Part shown: one piece after another, positions 1-7,588 of the stretch | How positions within the stretch are numbered: position 1 is the first letter of the stretch | How the letters are laid out: each line of letters starts with the position of its first letter | Source: Gammaproteobacteria bacterium | GTDB taxonomy: Bacteria; Pseudomonadota; Gammaproteobacteria; SZUA-229 | Direction of reading: 5' to 3' | Assembly (NCBI GenBank): GCA_023136715.1 | Contig: JAGLQT010000048.1 | Location: 1 to 17,444 of the forward strand | DNA: 17,444 bases | Program-made: the position numbers and the translations under genes | Notes under the pieces: model-generated | What the model was told of the DNA's origin: nothing | The model's database searches: none | The model's input: only the letters and a program-made list of their open reading frames with translations

Positions 1-53
1 TCGGCCCGGTGCTTACCCGGCTGGCGCTTAAACGAACACATCAAACCAAATAA
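1..53 (+). CDS. Possible C-terminal tail of an upstream gene (partial)
   Basis: One plus-strand frame is open from the window edge to a TAA at 51-53 and reads GPVLTRLALKRTHQTK. The stop lies two bases before the ATG of the cation-efflux gene, the spacing expected for two genes in one operon. The codons look ordinary, but only about 16 residues are visible, so neither coding status nor function can be confirmed. The other two plus frames also end soon after the edge, so this could be chance. Confidence 0.3.
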   Translation, partial: GPVLTRLALKRTHQTK

Positions 54-55
54 GC

Positions 56-934
56 ATGAACACAACATCCTCAAGCAGCGCTTCAAAACGGGATAAAGAC
101 GTTCAACGCGTTATCCTGATCGAAGGTTCTGCAAACTTTGCGATGCTTCTGGCAAAACTCTGGGTCGGCATCACCACCGGCTCACTCGCAATTCTTGGTG
201 ATGCCATACATTCACTGACGGACATCGTTAACAACATCGTCGCCTGGTCTGTTGTTCGCCTGTCGAGCCTGCCACCCGATCGCGAACATCCTTATGGTCA
301 TCGCAAGTTTGAAACCCTGGCGGTTTTCTTTCTCGCGTCCCTGTTAACGGTACTCGCTTTCGAGCTTGCCCTTCATGCCATCCAAAAGGAAGACACCGAA
401 GTTGTTACATCTTCATGGGAGCTGGGTATCATGCTCGGCGTACTAGCCATTAACATATCATTGGCAATATGGCAGCGTATGTGGGCGCAACGATTACAGT
501 CAGATATTTTAATGGCCGATGCCAGCCACACCTTTGCCGACGTACTCACCACTATCGTCGTCATCCTCGGCTGGCAGTTATCTGCCATGGGTTATTTATG
601 GTTAGACCGAGCCTGTGCACTGGCCGTTGCCGTGCTTATTTTTTATCTCGCCTACAGCCTGTTTAAAAAAGCTAAACCAATCCTTGTTGATGAGTTTGCC
701 TTAGACCCTGAGTTGCTGACTAACACGATTCGCAATGTTGAAGGTGTTCAGCAGGTGAACAGGGTTCGTTCACGGTGGATCGGTTCAGATAAGGCGATTG
801 ATATTGTTATTTCTGTAGACGCTAAACTTTCTACCGATGAGTCGCATAAGATAGCAACGGAAATTGAATCTTTGATTGAGGACAGGTTTGGGGTGTCGGA
901 TATTTCTATTCATGTGGAACCGTTTGGCTCGTAA
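56..934 (+). CDS. Cation diffusion facilitator (CDF) family divalent metal efflux transporter
   Basis: This 292-residue inner-membrane protein should export divalent metals such as Zn2+, Fe2+, Co2+ or Mn2+ in exchange for protons. Visible CDF hallmarks are the helix-2 metal site (D49, H52, D56; an HxxxD pattern), the conserved HPYGH-type loop at about 78-82 followed by KFE, and the helix-5 site H158xxxD162. Several hydrophobic segments lie between residues 20 and 205. A hydrophilic C-terminal domain from about 210 on, with alternating beta/alpha character (ending SDISIHVEPFG), matches the cytosolic ferredoxin-like dimerisation domain. Length is normal for the family (FieF is about 300). His in the helix-2 site, instead of the all-Asp arrangement of FieF, leans towards a zinc-type CDF, but metal specificity cannot be fixed by eye. 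No good Shine-Dalgarno precedes the ATG; coupling to the stop at 51-53 is possible. Confidence 0.93.
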   Translation: MNTTSSSSASKRDKDVQRVILIEGSANFAMLLAKLWVGITTGSLAILGDAIHSLTDIVNNIVAWSVVRLSSLPPDREHPYGHRKFETLAVFFLASLLTVLAFELALHAIQKEDTEVVTSSWELGIMLGVLAINISLAIWQRMWAQRLQSDILMADASHTFADVLTTIVVILGWQLSAMGYLWLDRACALAVAVLIFYLAYSLFKKAKPILVDEFALDPELLTNTIRNVEGVQQVNRVRSRWIGSDKAIDIVISVDAKLSTDESHKIATEIESLIEDRFGVSDISIHVEPFGS

Positions 935-1044
935 TAATTTATTCGAAGGCAAATTGCCCCTACCAAAGTCGAAATCTGAGGCAGGTTATACAGGGAATCA
1001 ATAAAGTAAATCACAAACAGCGCAATGCTAAAACACAATAGAGA

Positions 1045-1075
1045 GAATGACCGCTATCGGCCAGAAGCGGACATT
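1045..1075 (+). repeat. Short palindromic intergenic repeat, copy 1
   Basis: The core 1046-1075 has imperfect 10-base arms AATGACCGCT and AGCGGACATT around a 10-base centre. It matches copy 2 (1091-1121) at 23 of 31 positions and copy 3 (2425-2455) at 22 of 31 without gaps, all in the same orientation. I associate this kind of sequence, with a GCTnTnGGnC-AAGC core, with dispersed intergenic repeats of gammaproteobacteria, but from memory only. Confidence 0.6.
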
Positions 1076-1090
1076 GGGTATGTGAGCAGT

Positions 1091-1121
1091 GAACGTCTGC
1101 TATCAATCAGAAGCGGCCTTT
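1091..1121 (+). repeat. Short palindromic intergenic repeat, copy 2
   Basis: This copy lies 46 bases after copy 1 in the same orientation and shares the central CTATC and CAGAAGCGG blocks. Its outer arms are more diverged, so the palindrome is weaker. The two copies look like an old tandem duplication, or like two independent insertions of one element. Confidence 0.5.
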
Positions 1122-1175
1122 ATTAAGTTTTTACTCTGACCGCAGTCATATTTTTCTTGACCTTTGAAGATTTGA

Positions 1176-1219
1176 TGATAATCTACTATTCAATAGATTA
1201 CTTGAATAGTAGATTATCA
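1176..1219. promoter_or_regulatory. 18-bp perfect inverted repeat, probable operator of the permease operon
   Basis: Arms at 1176-1193 and 1202-1219 (TGATAATCTACTATTCAA and its exact reverse complement) are separated by eight bases. The central pattern is ATTCAA-N8-TTGAAT. The right arm contains the candidate -35 hexamer of the next operon, the usual position for a repressor operator. AT-rich dyads of this size are typical of dimeric winged-helix regulators such as the ArsR/SmtB family, some of which sense persulfide or sulfite and control sulfur genes; that link is inference. No regulator gene is in the window. The arms would also form a long RNA hairpin if transcribed, but no T run follows, so a terminator is unlikely. 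Confidence 0.65.
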
Positions 1220-1230
1220 CTGTTTAAAAA
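1202..1230 (+). promoter_or_regulatory. Candidate sigma-70 promoter for the TauE/SafE operon
   Basis: A -35 of TTGAAT (1202-1207; 4 of 6 to consensus), a 17-base spacer and a -10 of TAAAAA (1225-1230; 4 of 6) would place the transcription start near 1237, about 24 bases before the ATG at 1261. The -35 lies inside the right arm of the inverted repeat, so a bound repressor would block it. Confidence 0.4.
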
Positions 1231-1260
1231 AGTATCAAATCCCTTATTAAAGAGAAGCCT

Positions 1261-2040
1261 ATGTCCATTTCAATCATTATCGCCGGTCTAATTACAGGCA
1301 TGCTGCTGGGCATATTCGGAAGTGGTGGCTCCATCATCACCATGCCCGCATTACTCTATTTACTCAATGTAGAACCCAAGGCGGCCATTGCCATGAGTCT
1401 GGGCATTGTAGCGATTACCGCCACCATTACGGCCATGCAGCACTGGCGGCATGGCAATGTTAATCTCAGGATCACCGCCGTTTTCGGTCTGTTTGGTGTG
1501 GCGGGTACCTATGCCGGCGCACTTCTAGGTGTGATCACACCAGTAGTAATTCAGCTCAGTGTGTTTGCACTGGTGATGTACGCCGCTGCCTGGAAAATGC
1601 TTAAACCTCAGCCCCAACATAAATCTGTTGGGGCTGCCGTGGCGGATTGTCCTGATGGTTACTGCGATGATTTTGAGTATGGCCAAATTGCTATGCATGG
1701 CATTGCGGTCGGTATATTGACTGGTATTGTGGGTGTCGGTGGCGGTTTCTTAATTGTACCGGCTCTGGTGTTATTGTCCGGTCTTCCCATGAAAAAAGCC
1801 GTGGGTACTTCATTAAGCATTGTGGCACTTAAATCATTTGCCGGTTTTGCCGGATATGCAGGCTCAGTCACTATTGACTACCCAATGATGGCCACATTTA
1901 CAGCCATTGCAATTGTCGGCAGCTTAGTCGGCAGCCAACTGGGACATCGCCTACCCGCAGATTTACTAAAACGTGGGTTTGGCGGTTTTCTGTTGCTTGT
2001 TGCCAGTTATATTTTATTCAAGAGCGTTCTGTTTAACTAA
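1261..2040 (+). CDS. TauE/SafE family membrane permease (sulfite/sulfoacetate exporter family)
   Basis: The 259-residue protein is almost wholly hydrophobic and shows the internal duplication of the TauE/SafE family. The first half starts with GxxxGxxGxGGSxIxxPxL at about 13-31. The second repeats it as GILTGIVGVGGGFLIVPALV at about 151-170. Family members move sulfite, sulfoacetate, sulfonates or similar anions across the inner membrane; substrate cannot be assigned here. The hydrophilic loop between the halves (about 115-142) carries the only two cysteines, C130 and C135, in an acidic stretch (DCPDGYCDD), which could be a redox or metal-sensing site. A weak AAAGAGA Shine-Dalgarno lies before the ATG. 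A 104-residue gene follows after 12 bases, so the two form an operon, probably controlled by the inverted repeat upstream. Confidence 0.9.
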   Translation: MSISIIIAGLITGMLLGIFGSGGSIITMPALLYLLNVEPKAAIAMSLGIVAITATITAMQHWRHGNVNLRITAVFGLFGVAGTYAGALLGVITPVVIQLSVFALVMYAAAWKMLKPQPQHKSVGAAVADCPDGYCDDFEYGQIAMHGIAVGILTGIVGVGGGFLIVPALVLLSGLPMKKAVGTSLSIVALKSFAGFAGYAGSVTIDYPMMATFTAIAIVGSLVGSQLGHRLPADLLKRGFGGFLLLVASYILFKSVLFN

Positions 2041-2052
2041 AGGAATTCATTC

Positions 2053-2367
2053 ATGAATCATTTCACGCTAACCGTTTTATCCAATGATCCACCGGGAGGC
2101 CGTTGCATGCTTTATGCTCGTTACGCCGAAGAACTATCCCAGTCATTGGGTCTTAATGTACAAACTATCTATCCTGATGATAGTCATGAGCATAGTGCAC
2201 CCGGTTTATTGATGGATAAGCAGTCAGTGACACCAGCAGATGGTGTCATTATCGATCCGAACGATATTTGCAATACCATCAAACAGATTGGGCTAGAGAT
2301 AGCGGATATGACTGGATTGCGTAACAGACTGGATCTTCTGGTAGAAGAAACAATCGGGAAGATGTAA
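2053..2367 (+). CDS. Unrecognised 104-residue protein, possibly thioredoxin-fold-like
   Basis: I do not recognise this gene with certainty. It begins 12 bases after the permease stop, and an AGGA immediately after that stop (2041-2044) serves as its Shine-Dalgarno, so it is co-transcribed with the permease. There is no signal peptide or membrane segment, so it should be cytosolic. The layout suggests a small alpha/beta protein: strand (FTLTVLS), a loop with PPGGRC (C18), a helix (YARYAEELSQSL), a second strand (NVQTIYP), then PGLLMDKQSV and PADGVIIDPNDIC (C73), and a charged helix at the C-terminus. The order resembles small thioredoxin-fold (SelW/Rdx-like) proteins, but with one N-terminal Cys and no CxxC. 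It may handle or sense the permease substrate; that is inference. Confidence 0.82.
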   Translation: MNHFTLTVLSNDPPGGRCMLYARYAEELSQSLGLNVQTIYPDDSHEHSAPGLLMDKQSVTPADGVIIDPNDICNTIKQIGLEIADMTGLRNRLDLLVEETIGKM

Positions 2368-2424
2368 GTGATGAGTTTGAACGACTGTTATGTAGTGTAA
2401 TCAGACACTAAAAGAAAACTCTAT

Positions 2425-2455
2425 GAACGCCCGCTTTGGGTCGAAAGCAGTCATT
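2425..2455 (+). repeat. Short palindromic intergenic repeat, copy 3
   Basis: This copy carries the core GCTTTGGGTCGAAAGC (GCTTT and AAAGC arms around six bases) and ends in TCATT like copy 1. It matches copy 1 at 22 of 31 positions in the same orientation. It lies between the stop of the permease operon (2367) and the convergent stop of the TRAP gene (2489), where a hairpin could help terminate transcription, although no T run follows. The rest of 2368-2488 holds only a weak 6-bp hairpin (2393-2410). Confidence 0.55.
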
Positions 2456-2488
2456 ACCAAAACATAAAAGGGTTACCGACCTACCCTG

Positions 2489-3564
2489 CTACCTTACGTT
2501 CAAATACTCCCTCTCCGATATATCATCCCATTTGGTTACCTGCTTGCGAAACTTATCATACGAATCATAAATTCGTTTTGCGGCTTTATTCTTGCCCGCC
2601 AATTCCAATACCACCTCTTCCGATAATGCTTTCAGTTTTTTCAAAACATCATCCGGTAAACGTCGAACATCGACTTTGTGTTTGTTGATCAAGGTATCCA
2701 GCGCGGCATTATTTTTCGCGGTGAACTCGGTGGACATATCCTGATTCACTACCTTACAGGCATTCATAACAATGCTCTGTAAATCTTTAGGTAAGGCTTC
2801 CAGTGCTTCTTTATTGATGATGGCTTCGAGCGTAGTGCCGGGCTCGTGCCAGCCGGGGTAGTAATAATATTTCGCAGCTTTGTGAAAACCGAAAGGCGAG
2901 GTCGTTGTATGGGCCAACCCATTCGGTGGCATCTAATGGCGCCAGATTTTAATGAGGTGAACAATTCCGCACCTGGCAGATTCACCGGTGTGCCACCTGC
3001 GCGGCGCAGGACTTCACCACCGAGACCGGGGATGCGCATTTTCAAACCTTTTAAATCTTCGACGCTGTTGATTTCTTTATTGAACCAGCCGGCCATCTGT
3101 ACCATGGTGTTTCCGGCGGCAGCGGGTACGACACCAAAAGGTTCGTAAGTTTCTTTCCATAATTCCATGCCGCCACCGTGATACAACCAGGCGTTCATTT
3201 CCTGTCCATTCATACCAAAAGGCACGGTGGAGAAAAATTGGGCTTCTTCGACTTTACCTTTCCAGTAGTAAGCCGAGCCGTGTCCCATTTGTGCGGTGCC
3301 ACGTGAGACGGCATCGAAGGTTTCCAGCGCAGGCACCAGTTCACCACCACCGTAGACTTTAACTTTGATACGACCGCCGGACATCTCGTTGATCAGTTTA
3401 GCGAGCTGGTTTGCACCGGTGCCGAGTACGGGGAAGTTTTTTGGCCAGGTGGTAACCATTTTCCATTTGATTACTTTCTTCGCACTGGCGATGGTGGGCG
3501 CAGCTAACGAACCTGCGGCGACACCACTGATGGCCGCTGTTTTTATAAAGTCACGACGTTTCAT
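2489..3564 (-). pseudogene. TRAP transporter substrate-binding protein (DctP/TakP-like), disrupted by two frameshifts
   Basis: The gene encodes a periplasmic solute-binding protein of the TRAP family, which captures organic acids such as 2-oxo acids for a DctQ/DctM-type membrane pair. The N-terminus has a Tat-type signal (MKRRDFIKTAAISG, cut near ASA-KK), a good AAGGAT ribosome site and family blocks such as MVTTWPKNFPVLGTGA and KMRIPGLGGEVLRRAGGTP. The frame breaks at an extra base at about 2934 and again at about 2891. Removing both gives 210 + 14 + 133 = 357 residues, reading SGAI-DATEWVGPYNDLAF-GFHKAAKYYYYPGWHEPG through the join, a normal family protein. As written, the upstream frame runs on out of frame to 2764 and ends at 266 residues, without the C-terminal lobe. 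No membrane subunits are nearby. Either a recent pseudogene or base-call errors in the assembly. Confidence 0.85.
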
Positions 3565-3584
3565 ATTTTTATCCTTATTATTTT

Positions 3585-3615
3585 TTCACCGCGAAGACGC
3601 TGAGGCGCAGAGAAA
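3585..3615. repeat. GC-rich dispersed-type motif between uvrD and the TRAP gene
   Basis: The stretch TTCACCGCGAAGACGCTGAG followed by GCGCAGAGAAAA has an internal near-repeat (GAAGACGC / GAGGCGCAGAG). It stands out against the AT-rich leader around it. The string resembles a family of ACCGCnAAGACGCnGAGGCGCAGAGA sequences that I recall as dispersed in many bacterial genomes; this is memory, not a search. Only one copy is visible here. It lies in the 80-base gap between the uvrD stop (3645) and the TRAP gene start (3564). Confidence 0.4.
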
Positions 3616-3644
3616 AGCTTATTGTTTTATGTTAACAAATAAAT

Positions 3645-5858
3645 TTATGCTGGCTGAAGATTAGCATATGAGATGACTAACCATTTTGACCCCTTGTACT
3701 CGAAGTTAACTTCGACCCGTGCATGCGCGCCACTACCTTCTAAGTTAGTCACAATACCTTCGCCAAACTTGCCGTGTGTAACTCGTTGACCTACGTGCAG
3801 GCCGCCAATGGTTTCGGTTTCCATCGAAGCCTGTGATGATGGCGAATACAAGGGCTGGCTAACCATCGGTTTGGCACGAACTTCATTGATCAGGTGCTCG
3901 GGGATTTCGCTAATAAAACGGGATGGCGATGGATACAAATCCTGTCCGTACAGGCGACGATGTTCGGTACAGGTCATCACCAGTTTTTGACGTGCACGGG
4001 TGATGCCGACATAACAAAGTCGACGCTCTTCTTCTAGCTTGCCCTCTTCTTCTAGCGAGCGTTGACTGGGGAACAGACCTTCTTCCAGCCCGACTAAAAA
4101 TACCAGCGGGAATTCCAGGCCTTTGGCGCTGTGCAGGGTCATCATCTGTACACAGTCTTCCCAGGCATCAGCCTGACCTTCACCAGCTTCCAGTGCTGCA
4201 TGGGTCAAAAATGCTGTCAGTTCGTCCATGCCTTCCAGTTCTTCGGCACTGGCATCAAATTCATAACCACGACCGGCGCTGACAAGCTCTTCGAGGTTTT
4301 CTACTTTCGCGTCAGCCTTCTCGGTTTTTTCTTTGCCGTAATGGTCGATCAGGCCGCTTTCGTGAATCACGTGTTCAATACGCTCGTACAACTCCAATTC
4401 TGCTGTATCAGCTGCCATGGTGTCGATGAGTTCGATAAACGCGCCCAATGCATTGGCGGCACGCGCTGTCAGTGCTTTTTCTTCGATTAAAGTTTGTGCT
4501 GCTGGCCACAGCGCGACATCACTGTCGCGAGCCATTTCACGAATTTTTTCTACGGTGCGGTCACCGATGCCACGTGTCGGCGTATTGACCACTCGCTCAA
4601 ATGCGGCCATGTCGTTACGATTATTGATCAGGCGCAAATAGGCCAGCGCGTCTTTAATTTCTGCGCGATCAAAATAGCGTAAGCCACCATAGACACGATA
4701 AGGAATGCCTTCGCTGACAAATTTTTCCTCGAAGATGCGTGACTGTGCATTGGAACGGTAAAGGATAGCGATCTCTGATCGTGCGCCGCCGTCATCGACC
4801 CACTGCTTAATGTGGTCGAGTACATAACGGGCTTCGTCGTATTCGTGGAATGCATTGTAAAATTGAATCGGTTCGCCGTCTTCACCACTGGTCCAGAGTT
4901 TTTTGCCCATGCGACCGCTGTTGTTGTCGATGATGGCGTTGGCTGCTGAAAGTATGGTGGTGGTTGAACGGTAATTTTGCTCTAGCCTGACTACGTCGGC
5001 GGGTGTGAAATGCTTCTGGAACGAGTGGATATTTTCTACCTTCGCACCACGCCAGCCGTAAATTGCCTGGTCATCGTCACCGACAATAAAAACATGATTC
5101 TTGCTGCCCGCGAGGGTACGAATCAAGGCGTACTGAATGCTGTTGGTGTCCTGAAACTCATCAACCAGCAAATGGCGAAAACGGTTTTGATAATGCTGCT
5201 GCAATGATTCGTTATCGCGCACCAGTTCCAGCGTGCGTAATAACAGTTCGGCAAAATCAACCGCGCCAGCTTTTTCGCAGGCCGATTCATAAGCACTGTA
5301 TATGCGCACCAGTTGTACATACAGCGGATTGTGCGAAGTATCGATATGTTTGGGGCGTTGGCCTTCGTCTTTTCTCGCATTGATAAATGCCTGCGCCTGT
5401 TTCGGCGGCCACCTGGCTTCATCCAGACCGAGACCTTTGAGGATGCGACGAATCATTCGGTACTGGTCATCGGAATCAAGAATCTGGAACGCCTGTGGTA
5501 AACCTGCTTCTTTCCAGTGCGATCTTAATAAACGATGCGCCAGTCCATGGAAGGTGCCGACCCACATGCCGGAGGCGGGTGTGCCCTGTAATTCTTCAAC
5601 GCGCTTGCGCATTTCTGCGGCCGCCTTGTTGGTAAAGGTAACGGCAAAAATATTGTAGGCGGAAATATTCTCAACCTGGTTTAACCAGGCGATACGATGA
5701 ACCAGCACACGGGTTTTGCCACTACCAGCACCAGCGAGCACCAGCATGTGCCCAGGGGCTGCCGTCACCGCTTCACGTTGAGCGTCGTTCAGGCCATCGA
5801 GAATATGTGAAACATCGGCTGTATCGGTTTGTATAAAACCGCTATCAAATTCTGACAT
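3645..5858 (-). CDS. uvrD: DNA helicase II, UvrD (superfamily 1A)
   Basis: UvrD is a 3'-5' ATP-dependent DNA helicase used in nucleotide excision repair and mismatch repair, and for clearing RecA filaments. The 737-residue protein (E. coli 720) shows the SF1 motifs in order: Walker A AGAGSGKT at 42-49, TFTNKAAAEM near 74-83, GTFHGLAHRLLR from 101, Walker B VDEFQDT at 232-238, motif III GDDDQAIYGWRGA at 260-272, QNYRST, TLHSAKGLEF and YVGITRARQKL. The C-terminal tail has the GxxVxHxxFGEGxV Tudor-like fold that contacts partners such as RNA polymerase and UvrB, so the protein is complete. The gene follows ubiB after 43 bases on the same strand and may be read from the upstream ubi transcript. 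I saw no LexA-type CTGT-N8-ACAG box in the gap. Confidence 0.97.
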   Translation of the reverse strand: MSEFDSGFIQTDTADVSHILDGLNDAQREAVTAAPGHMLVLAGAGSGKTRVLVHRIAWLNQVENISAYNIFAVTFTNKAAAEMRKRVEELQGTPASGMWVGTFHGLAHRLLRSHWKEAGLPQAFQILDSDDQYRMIRRILKGLGLDEARWPPKQAQAFINARKDEGQRPKHIDTSHNPLYVQLVRIYSAYESACEKAGAVDFAELLLRTLELVRDNESLQQHYQNRFRHLLVDEFQDTNSIQYALIRTLAGSKNHVFIVGDDDQAIYGWRGAKVENIHSFQKHFTPADVVRLEQNYRSTTTILSAANAIIDNNSGRMGKKLWTSGEDGEPIQFYNAFHEYDEARYVLDHIKQWVDDGGARSEIAILYRSNAQSRIFEEKFVSEGIPYRVYGGLRYFDRAEIKDALAYLRLINNRNDMAAFERVVNTPTRGIGDRTVEKIREMARDSDVALWPAAQTLIEEKALTARAANALGAFIELIDTMAADTAELELYERIEHVIHESGLIDHYGKEKTEKADAKVENLEELVSAGRGYEFDASAEELEGMDELTAFLTHAALEAGEGQADAWEDCVQMMTLHSAKGLEFPLVFLVGLEEGLFPSQRSLEEEGKLEEERRLCYVGITRARQKLVMTCTEHRRLYGQDLYPSPSRFISEIPEHLINEVRAKPMVSQPLYSPSSQASMETETIGGLHVGQRVTHGKFGEGIVTNLEGSGAHARVEVNFEYKGSKWLVISYANLQPA

Positions 5859-5901
5859 CAGAACTGGCTCCGGCGAGCTTCAATGTGACAGTACAAAACC
5901 A

Positions 5902-7566
5902 TTAGTCCTGAAATGAGAACAATAAAAAGAAAGCGCCAATGCCGCCTAATATCCAGGAAATCACCGGTGCACCCATAAATATGACCGCCTCATCACTAGC
6001 TAAACCAAGGAGAATAAATGCGCTAATTAATAAACTGGCACCACCAATGGCGACAGCATTACGTTGATTGCCGCGCTTTATTTCATCACGCAACTTCTGC
6101 ATCTCGTGTAATTGCTTTTCCTGATCCTGGCCTTCAGCCGAATTTTTCAGCCCCTGATAAATCAGTGATGGCAATTCAGGCATCTTCTCAACGATGTAAG
6201 GTAAGTTTTCCTTAAAGCTGCGTAACATGGCTTTGGTGCCAACCTGTTCATCCATCCAGCGTTCAAGGAATGGCTTGGCAGTAGTCCACAAATCCAGGTC
6301 TGGATAAAGCTGTCGACCCAGACCTTCAATATTCAATAATGTTTTTTGCAGTAAGACTAACTGCGGTTGCACTTCCATATTAAAACGACGCGCGGTCTGG
6401 AATAGTCGCAACAACAATTGACCAAATGAAATGTCTTTTAGTGGCCGTTCAAAGATGGGTTCACAGACACTGCGGATAGCCGCCTCAAATTCATCAACAC
6501 GTGTATGCGAAGGCACCCAACCAGATTCAACGTGTAGCTTAGCGACTTTATTATAATCGCGCTGAAAAAAGGCCAGGAAGTTTTCTGCCAGATAACGTTT
6601 ATCAACGGGACTAAGGGTGCCAACAATTCCAAAATCAACAGCGATATATTTCGGCTTATCCGGATTTTCAATATCAACAAAAACATTGCCGGGATGCATA
6701 TCTGCATGGAAAAAGTTATGGTTGAAGACCTGGGTGAAAAATATTTCCACACCCAATTCTGCCAACCTTTCCATGTTGGTATTGTTTTCTTTTAGCTGAT
6801 CGATGTTACGAATTGGAACGCCATAAATTCGTTCCATCACCATCACGTTTTTACGCGTGTAATCCCAATGGACTTGCGGTACATACAGGTCGCTTGAGTT
6901 TTCAAAATTTCTGCGCAACTGACTGGCGTTCGCAGCTTCACGCATCAAGTCCATTTCATCAATAATGGTCTTCTCGTACTCCTCAACTACTTCAACCGGA
7001 CGCAATCTGCGTATCTGCGAGGAATAACGTGCGGCCCATTCAGCAATAATAAAAAGCAATGAAATGTCGCGTTTTATTACCGGCAAAATATCAGGGCGCA
7101 ACACTTTAACAACAACGTCTTCGCCACTCTTTAAACGTGCTCCATGAACCTGCGCCACTGAAGCCGAGGCAAGTGGATCTGCTTCAAAACTTTCGAATAA
7201 TTCTTCCAGTGACTGGCCAAATGATTTCTCAATAATCTGTTTCGCTATTTTATTGGGGAAAGGTGGCACCGCATCCTGCAACATCTCTAACTCGTCAGCA
7301 ATATCATCGGCCAGCAAATCTCGGCGCGTGGAGAGCATCTGGCCAAACTTGATAAAGACCGGCCCAAGATCTTCCAATGCTTGACGAATTCGCTCACCGC
7401 GTGGCGCGCGATCCGTTCGAAACCAGTTCCAGGGTAAAAAGTAAATAAGAAAGCGAAACGGACGAAGCAAGTGCGTTGCAAAAATAATATCATCCAGTCC
7501 ATGCCTTGCTAGCACGTAATTGATTCGCATCAGGCGAAAAAATTGATTTGGTCCGATTAGTCTCAT
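5902..7566 (-). CDS. ubiB: Ubiquinone biosynthesis ATPase/kinase-like protein UbiB
   Basis: UbiB is a membrane-bound atypical kinase-like ATPase needed for ubiquinone synthesis, thought to help deliver hydrophobic intermediates to the Ubi complex. The 554-residue protein (E. coli 546) has the family-specific KxGQ motif (K73, G75, Q76), the alanine-rich nucleotide loop ASASVAQVH at about 133-141, the VVVK lysine (K154), the catalytic HADMHPGN at 287-294 and DFG at 311-313. Two hydrophobic segments close the protein (about 500-552), matching the usual C-terminal membrane anchor. It lies 22 bases downstream of ubiJ in the classic ubiE-ubiJ-ubiB order, so all three are very likely co-transcribed. 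A GAGA stretch about 7 bases before the ATG serves as the ribosome site. Confidence 0.97.
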   Translation of the reverse strand: MRLIGPNQFFRLMRINYVLARHGLDDIIFATHLLRPFRFLIYFLPWNWFRTDRAPRGERIRQALEDLGPVFIKFGQMLSTRRDLLADDIADELEMLQDAVPPFPNKIAKQIIEKSFGQSLEELFESFEADPLASASVAQVHGARLKSGEDVVVKVLRPDILPVIKRDISLLFIIAEWAARYSSQIRRLRPVEVVEEYEKTIIDEMDLMREAANASQLRRNFENSSDLYVPQVHWDYTRKNVMVMERIYGVPIRNIDQLKENNTNMERLAELGVEIFFTQVFNHNFFHADMHPGNVFVDIENPDKPKYIAVDFGIVGTLSPVDKRYLAENFLAFFQRDYNKVAKLHVESGWVPSHTRVDEFEAAIRSVCEPIFERPLKDISFGQLLLRLFQTARRFNMEVQPQLVLLQKTLLNIEGLGRQLYPDLDLWTTAKPFLERWMDEQVGTKAMLRSFKENLPYIVEKMPELPSLIYQGLKNSAEGQDQEKQLHEMQKLRDEIKRGNQRNAVAIGGASLLISAFILLGLASDEAVIFMGAPVISWILGGIGAFFLLFSFQD

Positions 7567-7588
7567 TATTCTCTACGTTGTTGGTTTC

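Larger units (their letters stand above)
935..1260. other. Gene-free intergenic region with repeats and a palindromic regulatory site
   Basis: No convincing coding frame is present in these 326 bases. The region holds two copies of a roughly 31-base palindromic repeat (1045-1075 and 1091-1121), an 18-bp perfect inverted repeat (1176-1219) and a candidate promoter for the permease operon (1202-1230). No clear T-tailed terminator follows the cation-efflux gene. A short GGCAA-A-TTGCC match near 949-959 has only five-base arms and no T run. Confidence 0.7.

Noticed and set aside
2393..2410. Terminator hairpin after the permease operon
   Set aside because: The stem is only six bases (TAGTGT/ACACTA) and is followed by A-rich sequence instead of a T run.
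2885..2940. Programmed frameshifting in the TRAP gene
   Set aside because: Two separate same-direction shifts would be needed within 43 bases, with no slippery run or following structure evident.
5859..5901. LexA box upstream of uvrD
   Set aside because: CTGT occurs in the gap, but no matching ACAG at the required 8-base spacing.
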